NCBI GenBank assembly: GCA_021397845.1
Contig: CM038053.1
Span: 84,877,157-84,941,156 of the forward strand
Length of the DNA stretch: 64,000 nucleotides
Origin: Areca catechu
Taxonomy: Eukaryota > Streptophyta > Magnoliopsida > Arecales > Arecaceae
Direction: 5' to 3'
Within the stretch, counting starts at the first letter, position 1. Each line of letters begins with the position of its first letter. The notes under the pieces were generated by a model. That model was not told the DNA's origin. It saw only the letters and a program-made list of their open reading frames with translations, and searched no databases. A program made the position numbers and the translations under genes. Positions 45,087 to 58,108 of this stretch are shown piece by piece.

Positions 45087-45727
45087 AAGAATATCAATGA
45101 TTCTTTACAAAAGGAGAAAGAAGAGATTTCAGAAAAGAGTAATCTATTGTAAAAGAATTTACATATCTTTTCTAAAAAATACAAAGCTTTGAAAACTAAA
45201 AACAATGCATGTCCTGACATGAATAAAGCTTTAACTGTTAAAAATAATGACTTGAAAAAGGAGGTTTAAAAACTTAAGCCACTAGTTGAAAAACTAACCT
45301 TATCATCAAATAAGCTTGAGTTGATTTTAAAAGATCAAAGAATTTTTGGAAACAAAGCTAGGATTAGTCTCAATTCTTCAATTTCAAATAGAATTTCAGC
45401 TACTAAATTCATACCTTCAAAAGCTTATGTTTCAAAATCAATATCTCAATAAGCTTTTGTATCTAATCCTTCTACATCCATTGCTAAATCTTCAATGTAT
45501 GAACCTAAGGTTACAAATAGAAAATCTATTATATCCGTATCTGCATCAACATCATTTCAGAATTCTAGAATTATATGTCGTGGAGTTGGACATAAATTCT
45601 TTAAATGTAATTCAATAAAGAAAAATGTATATTCTAAGAATATAATTAAAATAATTTGGGTTCCTAAAGGAGCCACCTCCGCTAACCTGCAAAGACCCAA
45701 GTTAGCTTGGGTACCTAAAAAAACTTC
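45087..45727 (+). pseudogene. Decayed Gag tail of G, coiled coil and second Cys-rich motif
   Basis: Lys/Glu/Asn-rich coding remnants in shifting frames, with ICRGVGHKFFKCNS near 45570-45610. Its Gly-His then Cys spacing recalls a second zinc knuckle. WVPKGATSANLQRPKLAWVP near the end is the usual SIRE segment just before protease. No continuous ORF. Confidence 0.6.
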
Positions 45728-46399
45728 TTGATTTTCTTGCAGGAATGTCTTGTAGCCCAAAAATTAAAGAAAAGATGGTATCTGGATAGTGGCTATTCAA
45801 GGCATATGATGGGTGACAAGAATCAATTTATCATCCTAGAGATGAAAGAAGGAGGTATGGTTACTTTTGGAGACAATGGCAAGGAGAAAATAATCAGAAT
45901 TGGTAAGATCAAAATAACCCCCTGTACTTTTATTGAAAATGTATTGCTAGTAGACAAATTGAAGCATAATTTGTTAAGCATTAGTCAATTATGTGATAAA
46001 GGCTTCAAGGTTGTCTTTGAATCATCTATGTGTATTGTAACAAACTCTCTTGATTCTAGCAGTAAGTTCATTGGACATAAACTTGGAAACATTTATGTGG
46101 TAGACCTTAATGATCTTGCCATGTCAAGTAGTTCCAGTCTAGTTACAATGAATGCAAAGACCAAGGAGTCTTGCTTACTTTGGCATAGATGATTAGGTCA
46201 TGCTAGCATACATACTATTGCCAAGTTAATTTCTAAGAATCTAGTAAGAGACATGCATAAATTTAAAGTAGATCTTAATCACGTTTATCATGCATGCCAA
46301 ATGGATAAACAAACTAGGAGAAGTTTTAAACCCAAAAATATGATTTCAACTACTAGACCCCTTGAACTACTTCACATGGACTTATTTAGACCAACTAGG
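45728..46399 (+). pseudogene. Protease and pre-integrase domain of G
   Basis: RWYLDSGYSRHMMGDKNQFI holds the protease D-S-G. LLSISQLCDKGFKVVFES follows. After a stop, LGHASIHTIAKLISKNLV and CQMDKQTRRSF carry the pre-integrase H and C ligands. The frame then stops being coding at 46400, where H is inserted. The first 154 codons are open. Confidence 0.82.
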
Positions 46400-48771
46400 T
46401 GATGGAATTCTACCAGGAACAAAGAAATTGCAATCAAACAGGCATCAACAACCCGTCGCAGCATAAGCAGATATAAAAATAATTTATATCTAAACATGCA
46501 ATTCATAAATAAATCTAATTTATTTATCATAAATTTTTAACATGTTGTAACTTATGAGAAAAATATCAGATCTGAAATAAAAATTATTTTAAGCATAAAA
46601 TACTTACTTGGAACGCTATCCAGGACTACTCTGAAAAGCATGCAAATCCGACACTTAAAAGTCAGGATTCTGTCGGAGCCGCACAAACACCCGGCCTCCA
46701 CTGGTATCCACACGAAGCTCTTGCAACTGAGTCATAGAGGGCACTGGACTACTAGATCCTTGCAGCCCTCTCCTCTTTCAGCAAATCGACTACTTTAAAA
46801 ACGGTGCCAATCCAAATCCGGACCGGCTTTTGACTTCTATCTTGGAAATCAGTCTATGCAAGACCATTGGACCCTTTCCTCTCTTCTTTCTCCAATAGTG
46901 CATCTTTCTAGATCTCACAAAAGGAAGAAGGAATCTCATAAAAGGGGAGTAGAACACTAGGCGCCAGGAGAGAGCTCTCGATAAAATGCCCTAAAAGAGA
47001 GCTCATGGCCAAGAGGGATTTTTCACGGTAGAAAAGAAATAATTCTTCACACCAATATTGCTCTCATAGTGGTCGGCCACTTCTCCTCTATTTTAAATTC
47101 AAGTTCTCCCATCCCTTTAAACCAAAACACCGGTGTTTCAATTTCAACTGGTTGAAAATTTAGAGGAGTGGAAGAGAAGGACTCTTCCCTCTCTTAATTT
47201 CTCCATGCCAAATCCATATTTGCACCCTCCTTTTGTCATACAAATATTCTCTACGCCAAAATAAGGATAAGCCTCTTAGTTTTTGTCTTACAAAAATTCT
47301 CCACTCCAAAATAAAAGGAGTTTGAACTTATCTAGTTTAGATTTTTAAGAGGAGTAGAAGAGAAGGACTCTTCCTCCTCTCTTATTTCTCCATGCCTAAA
47401 CTAAATCAGCACCCATTATTTTCACGCCCCACTATTTGCCGCACAAAATAAATGGGACCCACCCTTTAGCATGTGGAGGGAATGGAAGACAAAGAGAGAG
47501 AGTCCCGATCTAACTGGACTCTAGGTCATGGTCCAAATATGATGATTTTACAATCAAACTGAAGTCAATTTTAAATCTGATCGAACCATTTCGAAGCAGA
47601 CATTGACCCAACTCAACTAGGATTAATTAATTGAGTCTAACTCAATTAAATTAAATCTAATTTAATTTAATTAACAATTAATCAATAATCAATTAATTGT
47701 AATATTTATAATTGGGTCAAATTGATTTGCTGATTGGTTACTTAAGCTCCTAATGTATGTGACCCCTCAATCCTATCTTGTCTGGTAATGAGACATGCTA
47801 TAATCTTCATTATACATCATCGAAACTCATGTCGATGGACTAAAATAATTTTAGCTCAACCCTAATTAGGATTGTCGATTCAAAAACGATCCTAACGGGC
47901 TCTTATAATCCACTAGTGACACCTAGCATTATGTAGTGGCAACCCAGCAGAATAAGATTGGAACCCCTAGGTGTAGTGACCATGAGATTCGGTTCCTTTA
48001 TCAAAATCCTGACATGATGTTAGTTACGGATACTCGTCAAAAATATCAGTCATATGCTTAACCTAATTGACTCAAGTCCAATTGTGATACTAATGAAAAC
48101 ACCTTTTCATTATCACCCTACTATGGCCATAGATTTCTTGACTTAGTCCTATTAAGCTTGCATTACTACTAAGGCTGATAAATCCCTACATTTGAACACC
48201 CTACTCCCACAATAAACTTACTACAACCAACAAACACCGCAAGGTCCCGTATGGATAGGAACCATGTGATTGTGCTGTCAAATTACAGCAACCTTATTGT
48301 GAGTAGCTGAGACACTCTAGGTCAAGGAACTATTCACGCAACTACAGCATCAAGAAGTTATCGACGAGTGAGTAGTAATCCATATAACTTCCTGTACATG
48401 GTCATGCTCAGTATCGTTGATCTCTATCAACTACCTACACTCTCACTCTAATGTCAGCACATTGTAGGTCAAAGACTCATCTACCCTAAAAGGAAAGTGA
48501 TTTGTGCACCAATTTTAATGGATCAATCACCATCCTCATGATATTCCAATAATTGGGAGCTTTTAGGAGTAAATCTATAAAGACACATACCTCAGATTCT
48601 CAACTCTTAAGAATATATGTTATTGTCCATTAACTCCATGGACGATTCATAGACACAACAATATGAATGAAACTAATGCCCTTTTATTAACAAGAAAAAT
48701 TAAGTACAAAATTCATGTCCTAAAATTAAAATGTGTCAAGCCAACATGGCTTTCAGGGTATACATCTAACA
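46400..48771 (-). repeat. 3' LTR of H
   Basis: TGATGGAATTCTACC to ACATCTAACA, 2372 bp. The first 120 bp match 63879-64000. Right of it the minus strand reads CAAGTGGGAGAT, a polypurine tract. No coding sequence. Confidence 0.88.
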
Positions 48772-48779
48772 ATCTCCCA

Positions 48780-49370
48780 CTTGCACTAAAGCCAAATGGC
48801 TACATATCTAAATCCCATTTTCTCAAAGTGCACTTCAGCCTTCTGATGGCTCAAAGTCTTAGTTAGTGGGTCTGCCACATTATCCATGGAGTCTACTCTT
48901 CGCACCTCAACATATTTCTTCTCGAGATAGTCGCATATGATATGTATCCGCTGCTCAATATGCTTAGACTTCTAGCGAGACCTGGGCTCCTTAACAAGAG
49001 CTATTGGATCATTATTATCATAATATATGGGGATGGCATTAGATGGCATCACTCCAAGCTATGCAACAAACTTTTTGTACCAGAAGGCTTCTTTTGTAGC
49101 TTCAGAGGCAGCGATGTACTCTGCTTCCATTGTTGAATCTGCTATGATGGGCTACTTGGAACTTTTCCAACTAGTTGCCTCACCATTGCACAAAAATACA
49201 AACCCTGATGTATACCTTCTATCATTAGGATCAGACATAAATTCTGAGTTTGTAAATCCCTTTATCCCTAATTCTGAACTACCTCCAAAGACTAAGAACA
49301 AATCTTTAGTCCTTCTCAAGTACTTAAGAATGTTCCTCACAACTATCCAGTGTTCTTCACCTGGATTCAT
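48780..49370 (-). pseudogene. RNase H of H
   Basis: The upstream part (49370-49152) has SGFVFLCNGEATSWKSSK. After a stop come DSTMEAEYIAASEATKEAFW and, nearer 48900, DPIALVKEP and MDNVADPLTK, the usual end of a copia Pol. Stops at several Gln and Trp positions suggest C-to-T type decay. Confidence 0.8.
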
Positions 49371-50240
49371 TTAATATCTGCTCGTGACACTCACAGCAAG
49401 AGCTATATCAGGTTGAGTACACAACATGATATACATAAGGCTTCCAATTGCCGAAGCATATGGAATCTTGCTAATGCATTGAATCTCTTTAGGTGTGTTA
49501 GGACATATTTTCTTGGAGAGATTAATGGAATGCAGAAGAGGTAACAATCCTCTTTTAGAGTTCTCCATGCTAAACCTTTTCAGAACTTCCTCTATGTACA
49601 ATTTTTGTGAAAGGCCAAGCATCCGATTAGATCTGTCTCTATAGACCTTAATCCTCAAAATATAAGATGCTTCACCCAAGTCTTTCATAGAGAATTCCTT
49701 AGATAACCAACTTTTGATCGAAGTCAACATGGGAATATCTTTTCCAATAAGGAGGATGTCATCCACGTACAATACGAGGAATGTCACTACCCTCCCACTG
49801 GCCTTCCTGTAAACACATGGCTCATCCTCATTCTTGATAAAATCAAATGATTTGATTGCATCATCAAAATGAGTATTCCAACTTCGAGAAGCTTGCTTCA
49901 ATTCGTAGATTGATCTATGCAGCTTGCAGACCTTATGATCTTCATCATTGGAAGTAAAATCCAAAGGCTTCTCCATATAGATATCTTCTTTAAGATATCC
50001 ATTCGGGAATGCAGTTTTCACATCCATCTGCCATATCTCATAATCATGATATGTTGTAATTACAAGTAATGTACAAATGGATTTCAGCATAGCTACTGGT
50101 GAAAAGGTATCATGATAGTCAATGCCTTCACGTTGACTATACCCTTTTGCCACCAACCTTGCTTTAAAGGTCTCTACCTTACCATCTACACCTATTTTTC
50201 TTTTGTAGATCTATTTACAACCAATACGTACAATTGGCAG
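49371..50240 (-). pseudogene. Reverse transcriptase of H
   Basis: An open frame of 261 codons (50156-49371) contains the core: DVKTAFPNGYLKEDIYMEKP, KVCKLHRSIYELKQASRSWN and LVLYVDDILLIG with the active-site YVDD. Upstream, after a TAG at a Trp position, IYKRKIGVDGKVETFKARLV extends it to about 50215. The core looks almost intact. Confidence 0.88.
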
Positions 50241-51171
50241 CTCTTCATAGACTTTCTCATTAAGCTCAATTAACCTCCCACAACCACCTTCCTGAATAAA
50301 TTATTTTTCAAGAAATGTGGCATTTCTGCTCATAATCACATTATGTTCTTCTAGAAAGTAAAAATAATATCCTAAATTTCTTTAGGATATCCTATAAACC
50401 GAGCTTTCATAGATCTAGATTCTAACTTGTATGCTATTAGTCTCTTGACATAGGCAGGACATCCTCAAATCTTGAAATGGGCAAGACTTGGTTTCTTACC
50501 ATGCCAAATCTTATATGGTGTGGTAGGAACAGATTTAGATGGAACCCTATTTAGAATATAAATTAAAGTTTGTAGGGCATATCCCAAAGAAACAAAGGCA
50601 TGTTAGTGAAGCTCATCATGGATCGGACCATCTCTAATAATATCCTATTTCTCCTCTCACATACCCCATTGAGCTGAGGCATACCGGTGGAGTCCATTGT
50701 AAGACTATGCCATTGTCCTTAAGATAACCTAAAAATTCCCTACTAAGGTATTCTCCTTTCCGATCTGATCGAAGAACCTTAAGGGTTTTATCTATTTGTT
50801 TTTCTACCTCATTTCTGAATTCCTTGAACTTTTTAAAAGCTTCAGATTTGTGTCTCATAGAAACACAAAACCATACCATGAACAATCATCAGTAAAGGTT
50901 ATGAAGTAGTAAAAACTACCCCTGGACTACACATCAAATGGACCACACACATCAGTGTATACCAGGGCAAGTAATTCTGTGGCCCTTTCCCCATGTCCTA
51001 CAAAGAGTAACTTGGTCATTTTACCTTGAAGACATGACTCACAAGGTGGGTAAGATTTAGAATTAACTAAATCTAGGATCCCATCCCTTTCCAGTTTGTT
51101 TATTCTATCCTCACCTATATGACCGAGCTTTAGGTGCAACATGTATTTTTATTTAGGTCATCTCTAGGATG
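50241..51171 (-). pseudogene. Integrase and pre-integrase domain of H
   Basis: The pre-integrase part (51142-50927) has LKLGHIGEDRINKLERDGIL and CESCLQGKMTKLLF. The core (50885-50634) has FRNEVEKQIDKTLKVLRSDR with the second Asp, then the Glu region in a changed frame (GYVRGEIGYY). Downstream integrase sequence to 50241 is broken. The A2 insertion separates it from protease. Confidence 0.82.
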
Positions 51172-51176
51172 TTTAT

Positions 51177-53423
51177 TGTTGGGAATTGTGTTCCAAAGCC
51201 AATCGCTTAGGCTGTAGGTGGTTGAGCTGAGTATTGTACTCTTTGTATGAATTAATAAATATTATTTTGGTAGCTCATCATATTTTGACTTTTCCCTATA
51301 ATGAACTCTTTTTATGTAATGAAGTTCTTAGGACTACACTGACTTTGATATAGAGAGGCTATATCGAGTGGTCCTTAAACCAGGTTCACGACCAAAGGAT
51401 ACATTATACTGGATGGCAATGTATCAAGTGTAGGTTATTGTGGTTCACATCGTTTGGTTGTCCTCTTGACCAAAAGAGTATGGTGACACTGATGTGATCT
51501 GCAAGTGGGAAGTATGATATCTCATTGAATGTGACTCCGTGTAGCCCCTATCTACCAAAGGGATACTCACGATTGGATATGGGTATATGTGTCCCTCCGA
51601 CCTGAGGTCATTATGGTAGATTGCAAGCAACTCCCTATGCTTTGGTGCCGGACTACCCGGATTTCTAATCTGGAGATGAAAGGTTTCTGGGTATAGGCAA
51701 GTACTTGTGGAGAGTGATGGACCAAGATGGAATTGATATGTCCAAATAGTTTGGATTGAATGTCTCGCAGTGTCTCAATTTAGCAAATCCTCGACCGGGA
51801 TAGTCCTGGTGAGGAATCACTGGACTTGCGAGGTTGAGACATGTTGTGGATTGACTCAACTAGGGTTGGTAGTCTAACCCTAGGTCATCCTGAGCATTGC
51901 AGGTCAAAGGGATGAATTATATGATAACCATATGCTAGAGGTTTGATTGATTGCTCTCGCATCTTCGACCTATCTTGACGTTGGGACCCATTGCTAGATG
52001 GTATCTTATGCTGGTACTGGAATTATTCCAGTGCTACCTCCTAGGTTCAAACCTATGAGGTCACATGCCATAGAGGATCTCTCCCTGATCCAGGTATCGA
52101 TTTATGATTAGGAATCATTTCGATGATGGTTTGATTGAGCACTCTTTGGTTTGACTCGTTTTTGGGTCATTCAGAAGTTGTTCGGGTCCATCGGGAATTG
52201 TTTCTAGCTAACTGGGACTTGACGAAGCCTTTTATCAATTGGATTTTGATCTAATTGAATTTTGAACCGATTTGAGATTTTTTGAACCGGTTGTGAACCG
52301 GATTGGACCCATCTACACGGTGATTCATGGATTGGGCATACAGAGAATACATCTTTTCATCTCCCGTTCCACTTCATTTTTGGCTGAAATAAACCATCGA
52401 TTAAAGCCTCTTTATTCCTTCATTATGAACGAATTTGATTCGTTCACAAACCATGTGGCTTTTGGTTTTCCCAACAAATATCTTTAGCTCCTAAATCAGC
52501 ATTTTCATTGTTCACGCTGTTTTATAAAATTTTGGGCAATGAAATACAGAGAGGCTGAGAAAATCGTTGAGTGTCTCTTTCCTTTTGAGAGCTTCCACGA
52601 TCCTTAAAGTAGTGATTTTGGAGCTGAGTTCTTGTAAGATATTGGGAGAGAAAAGCTACATTAATTCCCTGATCATCTTTGTGCTCAATCGGTGGAAGAA
52701 AATCAGTTTTGGAGAAAGATAATTGTAGAACAGAGTGTTCTGTTCTTCTTCCTTCCTCCCACCATTCCATGTGCTTTCTGGCGACTAGAATCGTAGGTGA
52801 AGCAAGGTTTGAGGAGGCCCAAGCGTGTCCCCCTCTAGAGGGTGTTCCCATGAACACCTAAGAGCAGCATCTCCTCCTTTGCTGCTATTTTTTCCTTCCC
52901 TTGTTTTTTGTTGCAGGTTTACCGTTTTGAAATTCCAGGGTGAACGGACTTCAAACGGTTGGAAGATTGATGCATGTACCTCTCCATTGAAGCAAGAAAA
53001 TACCTTGCTGTTGTTGCAGAAGAAGAGACCAAGGTGTTGCCATTTTTATTTTAGCTTTGCTGCAGTTGGAGAGAAGAGGAAAAACAACGTTCCAAAAGCT
53101 TGCTGGAAGAACAAGACTGGAATAAAGTTATTCCTGATATTCCAGCTATTCCAGTATTATCCCTGCTTTATTCTAAGCAGGAATAAAGTAAAATTTTTGA
53201 TTTTAATTTTCATGCATCCCTAGATCTAGGTTTATATAATTGTTTATAAATATTATATGCCCACTTCATGCCTTGTTTTGCCTGTACATGTATCTTGAAT
53301 ATGTTAGATCCTGTACGGAGTAGGTGTTTCCATTGTTATTTTAAAAAATATTTTAAAATACATACCTGCTCCCTTTGCTATTGCATGCTTAGTGTAGGCA
53401 CCTACAACCCAGTTTTACTATTG
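51177..53423 (+). repeat. 5' LTR of A2
   Basis: TGTTGGGAATTG to TTTTACTATTG. The last bases differ from the 3' LTR (ACTTTCA), so the terminal CA is mutated here. 2247 bp. Frames inside (for example 52825-53223) recur in the 3' LTR and show no protein family. Confidence 0.92.
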
Positions 53424-53424
53424 G

Positions 53425-53436
53425 TGGTATCAGAGC
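53425..53436 (+). other. Primer-binding site of A2
   Basis: TGGTATCAGAGC, exact Met-tRNA primer site, 2 bases after the LTR. Confidence 0.9.
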
Positions 53437-54752
53437 AAGGTTCAGGTGTAACATTTCTTGAATGCATGAATTGATATGTAAAAGAAGTTTTACATGTTTT
53501 AATTAAAATTATTTTAATTAAAATATTGGCTTATATTCAAATAATTTTGAATTGTATGATTAAATTAAATGACAAGTTATTTTAGGGTTTATGAAACCTA
53601 ATGTCATTTAAATAAGCCAATTGGGTTAATTAGGTTAGCTATCTAATTGGGTCCATAACTTGGGTTAGACCTATGTTTAGTTTAGCTAGATAACAAGAAG
53701 ACTAATCAAAAGTTGATTAAGGTCCTTCTTTTAGAACTATCTTATAGTTAGATAAGTTAGTCCATTCATCTAAAATAGATTTAATTAGTGGCTCCGTGGA
53801 AGCCCGATTTTTTTGGCTAGTCTGATCGAGTCTATCTAGTAAACCGATTGGTGTCGCGATGGGTTTGGCATTGTGATCATGGTTGTATGAGGCTACCTCT
53901 TTCCTGGCCAACTTGGTTGGTGTCTAGGAAAGATAGTTAATGGTGGTTACTCATCCATGATCTCACCTACCTAGTCAGTCGAGTTGACCAGAACTGATTA
54001 GAAAAGCTCATTGACTCGAGTTAACCCATGTCACCCAGGTTGATCAGTCAGACTGATCGGTAGGTGCCCATGGATCAATTGTTGAATTGGTTCAACCTCC
54101 TGAAAACTGATTCGTTCAGTGGGAGGATGATCCATGTTCTTGTCTTATTCATCTGTCACAACCTAAAATCCTCTAAAATTATTAGGTCATGAGAGAGACT
54201 AAGTCAAAGAGTTGATGGTGTCTTTGCCTCCCATTAAGTGAGTTAGTAATGTATCCTTTAACTTGGTGTTTCATTGGCAGTTCCATAGAACGGGTGTGCA
54301 TCCGGTTACTGGAATTGCTCTCTCATAGATGATGGTTCAGTACAACCTTCTTAACGGTGATCAAGTGAGCCGACCATAGTCGGGCTTGGTCATTCGTTGG
54401 CTGGAAGTATTGGATTTATCATGTTAATAGTTGGACCTAACCGGAGACCTACAATAGGAGGCCCCTAGGCCGATTGGGGTGCTTTCTAGGGCAAAATAAA
54501 TTACTTGAAGTTGCTTAAGGAAGCAATTGGTTAGTGAACCTACCTTTAGGTGCGTATGGGTGAGCTGGCCATAGTCGGGCTCATACGTGGTCTATTGGAT
54601 TTCAGTACCCACTATGAAATAGTGATTTCACGGATTGAAGTTAGAGGCTCCCAATCTAAAAAATTAGTTGGAGAGACCTTTAGACTAAAGTCCAAGTCTT
54701 TTGGTTAATTGATTAATTTATACTCTAATATGGTCTTGTTTTTTCCTTTCAA
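53437..54752 (+). other. A2 leader
   Basis: About 1.3 kb noncoding, matching the A1 leader inverted. It carries two blocks with CATAGTCGGGCT (about 54376 and 54570). No ORF of interest. Confidence 0.7.
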
Positions 54753-55600
54753 ATGTCTTCAAATCTTTCACTCTGGTCACTTCTCGATAATGAGAAGTTG
54801 AAGGGCCTTTACTTCGATAGTTGGTATCGAAAGTTGAGAATTGTCCTGGAGCATGAACGGATCCTTTATGTGATAACGGATCCGGCACCTGAAATCCCTC
54901 CTGCTAATGATCAAAGTTCGGTCAGGGATACTTATTAGAAGTGGGTTTCTGATCGAATAACTGTCCGATGCATTATGCTAGCGGCAATGAATGATGAGTT
55001 CAGTCGCAAGTTCGAGGAGGCCCAACTAGATAAAATTCTTCAAAAGTTAAAGGAATCTTTCGGCACACCGGATGATGTAGAGTGATACAAAGTATCTTGT
55101 GCCATCTAGAACTCCAAGATGCCGAATGGTGGTTCTGTCACTGATCATATATTGTACATGATTGAGTTGATAGAAAAGTTGGGCAAGCTCGGATGTCCCT
55201 TGCACGAACAGCTCGGCAAGGATGTAATCTTGACTTCTCTGCCCTCCTCCTATCTTGACTTTCTCGACCATTACAGAATGAATAAGCCTGCAGTCAATTA
55301 CCATGGTTTGATGGGATTACTGCAGACTTACGAGAAAGACCACCAACTGAATAAGGGGGTGGTGAATTTAGTGGGAGGTTCTAGAGGTCATCGTCCCTTT
55401 AAGAAAGGGAAGAATAAAAGGAAGGGAAAGAAGGTGCTGAATGCTCCTAGCCCGAGTCAGACCAGGAAAGTGAAAGTTGACCAATCTATTGCAGAGTGCT
55501 TCTACTGCAAGAAGTGGGGACACTGGAAGAGGAACTGTCCTCTTTACCAAGCATCCCTAGATCTGAATAGGCCAAGGAGTGGAAAGCAGCAGAATGCTGG
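54753..55600 (+). pseudogene. A2 Gag
   Basis: Starts MSSNLSLWSLLDNEKLKGLY in frame without the deletion seen in A1. Stops at about 54936, 55083 and 55107 (a Trp codon changed to TGA, among others). The frame is then open from 55119 through the basic region and the zinc knuckle CFYCKKWGHWKRNC (55498-55539, all four ligands present). Confidence 0.87.
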
Positions 55601-56260
55601 ACAAGGTATTTATATGATAAAACCTTATAATTTCTCTATTTATGATACTGCTAACTGGGTATTGGATACCGGTAGTCCTATTCATGTTTGTAATTCATTA
55701 CAGGGACTGTAGGTTAGCAAGAGATTTGAGAACGGAGAACAGTTCCTGAGCGTCAGAAATGAAAATCATGTTCTAGTACTAGCGATTGGAGTTCTGAGTC
55801 TTGTCTTTGAGTCCTGTACTATCAAGTTAGTCGACTGTCATTACTGTCCTAGTTTCATTATGTGCATAATCTCTGTAAGCCTTTTAGCTAATTGTGGTTT
55901 TGAACTATCAATAAAAGGAGATATTTGCCAAGTTATTTTGAATAACTCTATGATAATGAAAGCTAGGTTAAAAATGGCATTTATGTATTATCACGGCCTG
56001 TTAGTGTAATGTACACATCTAGCAAACGCCCAAGGTTAGAAAATATCAGTGATCTGTATCTTGGCATTGTAGGCTAGGTCATGTTAACTAGAATAGGATA
56101 AACAAGATGCGAGGAGAAGGCCTCCTCAAGGTTAGTGATTCTGAATCACTGCCTACTTGTGAATCCTGTTTACTTGGTAAAATGACCAAGTTAACTTTTA
56201 CTAGAAAAGGTGAACGAGCTACAGAACTTCTGAGTCTCAAACATACTGATGTATAAGGAC
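55601..56260 (+). pseudogene. A2 protease and pre-integrase domain
   Basis: WVLDTGSPIHVCNS has the D-T-G active site at 55665-55673. A TAG follows soon after. Pre-integrase residues are seen as NRINKMRGEGLLKVSDSE and CESCLLGKMTKLTF. At least two frame changes lie between 55960 and 56060. Confidence 0.8.
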
Positions 56261-57180
56261 CCATGACAGTTATCGCCAAAGGTGGATATAGATATTTCAT
56301 TATGTTTACAGATGATCTTTCGAGGTTTGGTTATGTCTTTTTGATGAGACATAATCTTAGTCGTTTGAAATGTTCAAACGATATCGTAATGAAGTAGAGA
56401 AACAAATTGGAAAAAGTATTAAAATCCTTTGATCTGATAGAGGTGGTGAATACCTATCTAGTGACTTTTTGACATACCTTGAGGAGAATGGGATTCTCTC
56501 TCAATAGACTCCTCCAGGAACACCACAGTTGAATGGTGTGTCCAAAAAAAGAAATCAAACCCTATTGGACATGGTTCGATCCATGATGGGCTTTGCAACT
56601 CTGCCGCTATCTTTTTAGGATATGCACTTGAGACAGCTTGTCACTTGTTAAATAATGTTTCGAGTAAGTCTGTTGTCTCCACTCCATATGAGATGTGGAC
56701 TGGATGTAAGCCCTCAATCTCACACCTTCGGGTTTGGGGTTGTCCGGCTTTTGTAAAGCATTTAGACTCAGATAAACTTGGTCCTAGGTCTGACCGGTGC
56801 TTGTTTATTGGTTGCTCTAAGGAAACCAAAGGGTATTTCTTCTAATTGGAGGATGAACAGAAAGTGTTCGTCGCTCTTAGGGCTATTCTTTTGGAAAAGG
56901 AGTTCCTTGGAGAAGGAACTGTAGCCTCTAAGATTGAACTTGGAGAAGTTCAGCAAGTAGAAGAACCTACACACTCTAAGGACATCATAGAATCGGTTGT
57001 GATTGGATCACACCCAAAACCCATTATTAGGAGATTCGGTTGAATACCACATCAGCTGGACAGATACTTTGGTTTCTTGGTCTGGGATGGCGATCCCATT
57101 GAGCTCGACAAGAATAATGAGGATCCGATCACCTAAATGGATGCACTTCAGAGATCTGACTCTGAGGCATAGCTTGGAGC
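56261..57180 (+). pseudogene. A2 integrase
   Basis: The core has FTDDLSRFGYVFLMRH and SDRGGEYLSS with the two Asp. The third catalytic residue, Glu in N-G-V-S-E, is Lys here (NGVSKKRNQTLLDMV), as in D. The C-terminal part from 56645 (STPYEMWTGCKPSISHLRVW) is open to 56845. It is inactive by the Lys change alone. Confidence 0.82.
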
Positions 57181-58108
57181 AATGCAATCCGAAATGGAGT
57201 TCATGGAGATCAACAATGTATGGACATTGGTTGATCCGCCTGAAGGGATAAAACCCATCGGGTGCAAGTGGATCTTCAAGAGGAAAAGGGGCGCAGATGG
57301 GAAGGTGGAGACCTATAAAGCCCGTCTGGTTGCTAAGGGGTATCATCAGCGATATGGTATTGATTATGACGAGACTTTCTTTCCTGTGACAATGCTCAAG
57401 TCCATTCGAATCATGCTTGCTTTAGCAGCATATTTTGATTATGAGATCTGGCAGATTGATGTCCGAACCGCTTTCCTAAATGGAGAGCTAGAAGAGGAGA
57501 TGTATATGATACAGCCTGAAGGGTTCACATCCACAGATGAGTCAAAAGTATGCAAGTTGCAGAGGTCCATTTATGGACTCAAGCAAGCATCTCGAAGTTG
57601 GAACTTACGGTTTCATCGGTGTATCAAATCATATGGCTTCGCTAGGAACGAAGAAGAACCGTGCATCTATAAGTGGATTAATAGTTCTGTGATTGTATTC
57701 CTGGTACTGTATGTTGATGACATTCTCTTAATCGAGAATGACATTGCAGCATTACAAGGAATAAAGGTCTGGTTATCATCTCATTTCTCCTTGAAGGACT
57801 TGGGTGAAGCTTCCTATATACTGGGTATGAAGATCTATAGAGATAGATCTAAGAAGCTTCTAGGATTGTCCTAGTCTATGTACATTGATACTGTGCTGAA
57901 ATGGTTCAGCATGGAAAATTCCAAGAAAGGCTATCTTCTGATAGGTTATGGAATTACTCTTTCCAAGAAGGATTGTGCGACAACTCCTGAGAAAAGAGAG
58001 CGCATGAGTAGAGTACCTTATGCTTCTGCAGTAGGCTCTATCATGTATGCTATGACATGTACTAGACTAGATGTGGCATACTCACTAAGAGTAGTGAGCA
58101 GATACTAG
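57181..58108 (+). pseudogene. A2 reverse transcriptase
   Basis: 230 open codons from 57182 cover most of the RT: GCKWIFKRKRGADGKVETYK, DVRTAFLNGELEEEMYMIQP, KLQRSIYGLKQASRSWN and LVLYVDDILLIEND with YVDD intact. A TAG at a Gln position (57872) precedes the thumb region (58108 end, ASAVGSIMYAMTCTRLDVAY). This is the region that A1 lacks. Confidence 0.88.

Larger units (their letters stand above)
42202..46399 (+). mobile_element. SIRE-type copia element G, 5' part
   Basis: 5' LTR, primer site, gag, protease and the pre-integrase domain are present in order, then H interrupts at 46400. The Gag start with NRPPLFTGINYSNWKARM-like sequence is characteristic of the SIRE/Maximus copia lineage. The 3' half is outside the window, so the TSD cannot be tested. 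Confidence 0.82.

Noticed and set aside
52825..53223. 132-codon frame, repeated at 60253-60750
   Set aside because: Both copies are at the same place in the two LTRs of A2. Position and composition indicate LTR sequence rather than a gene.
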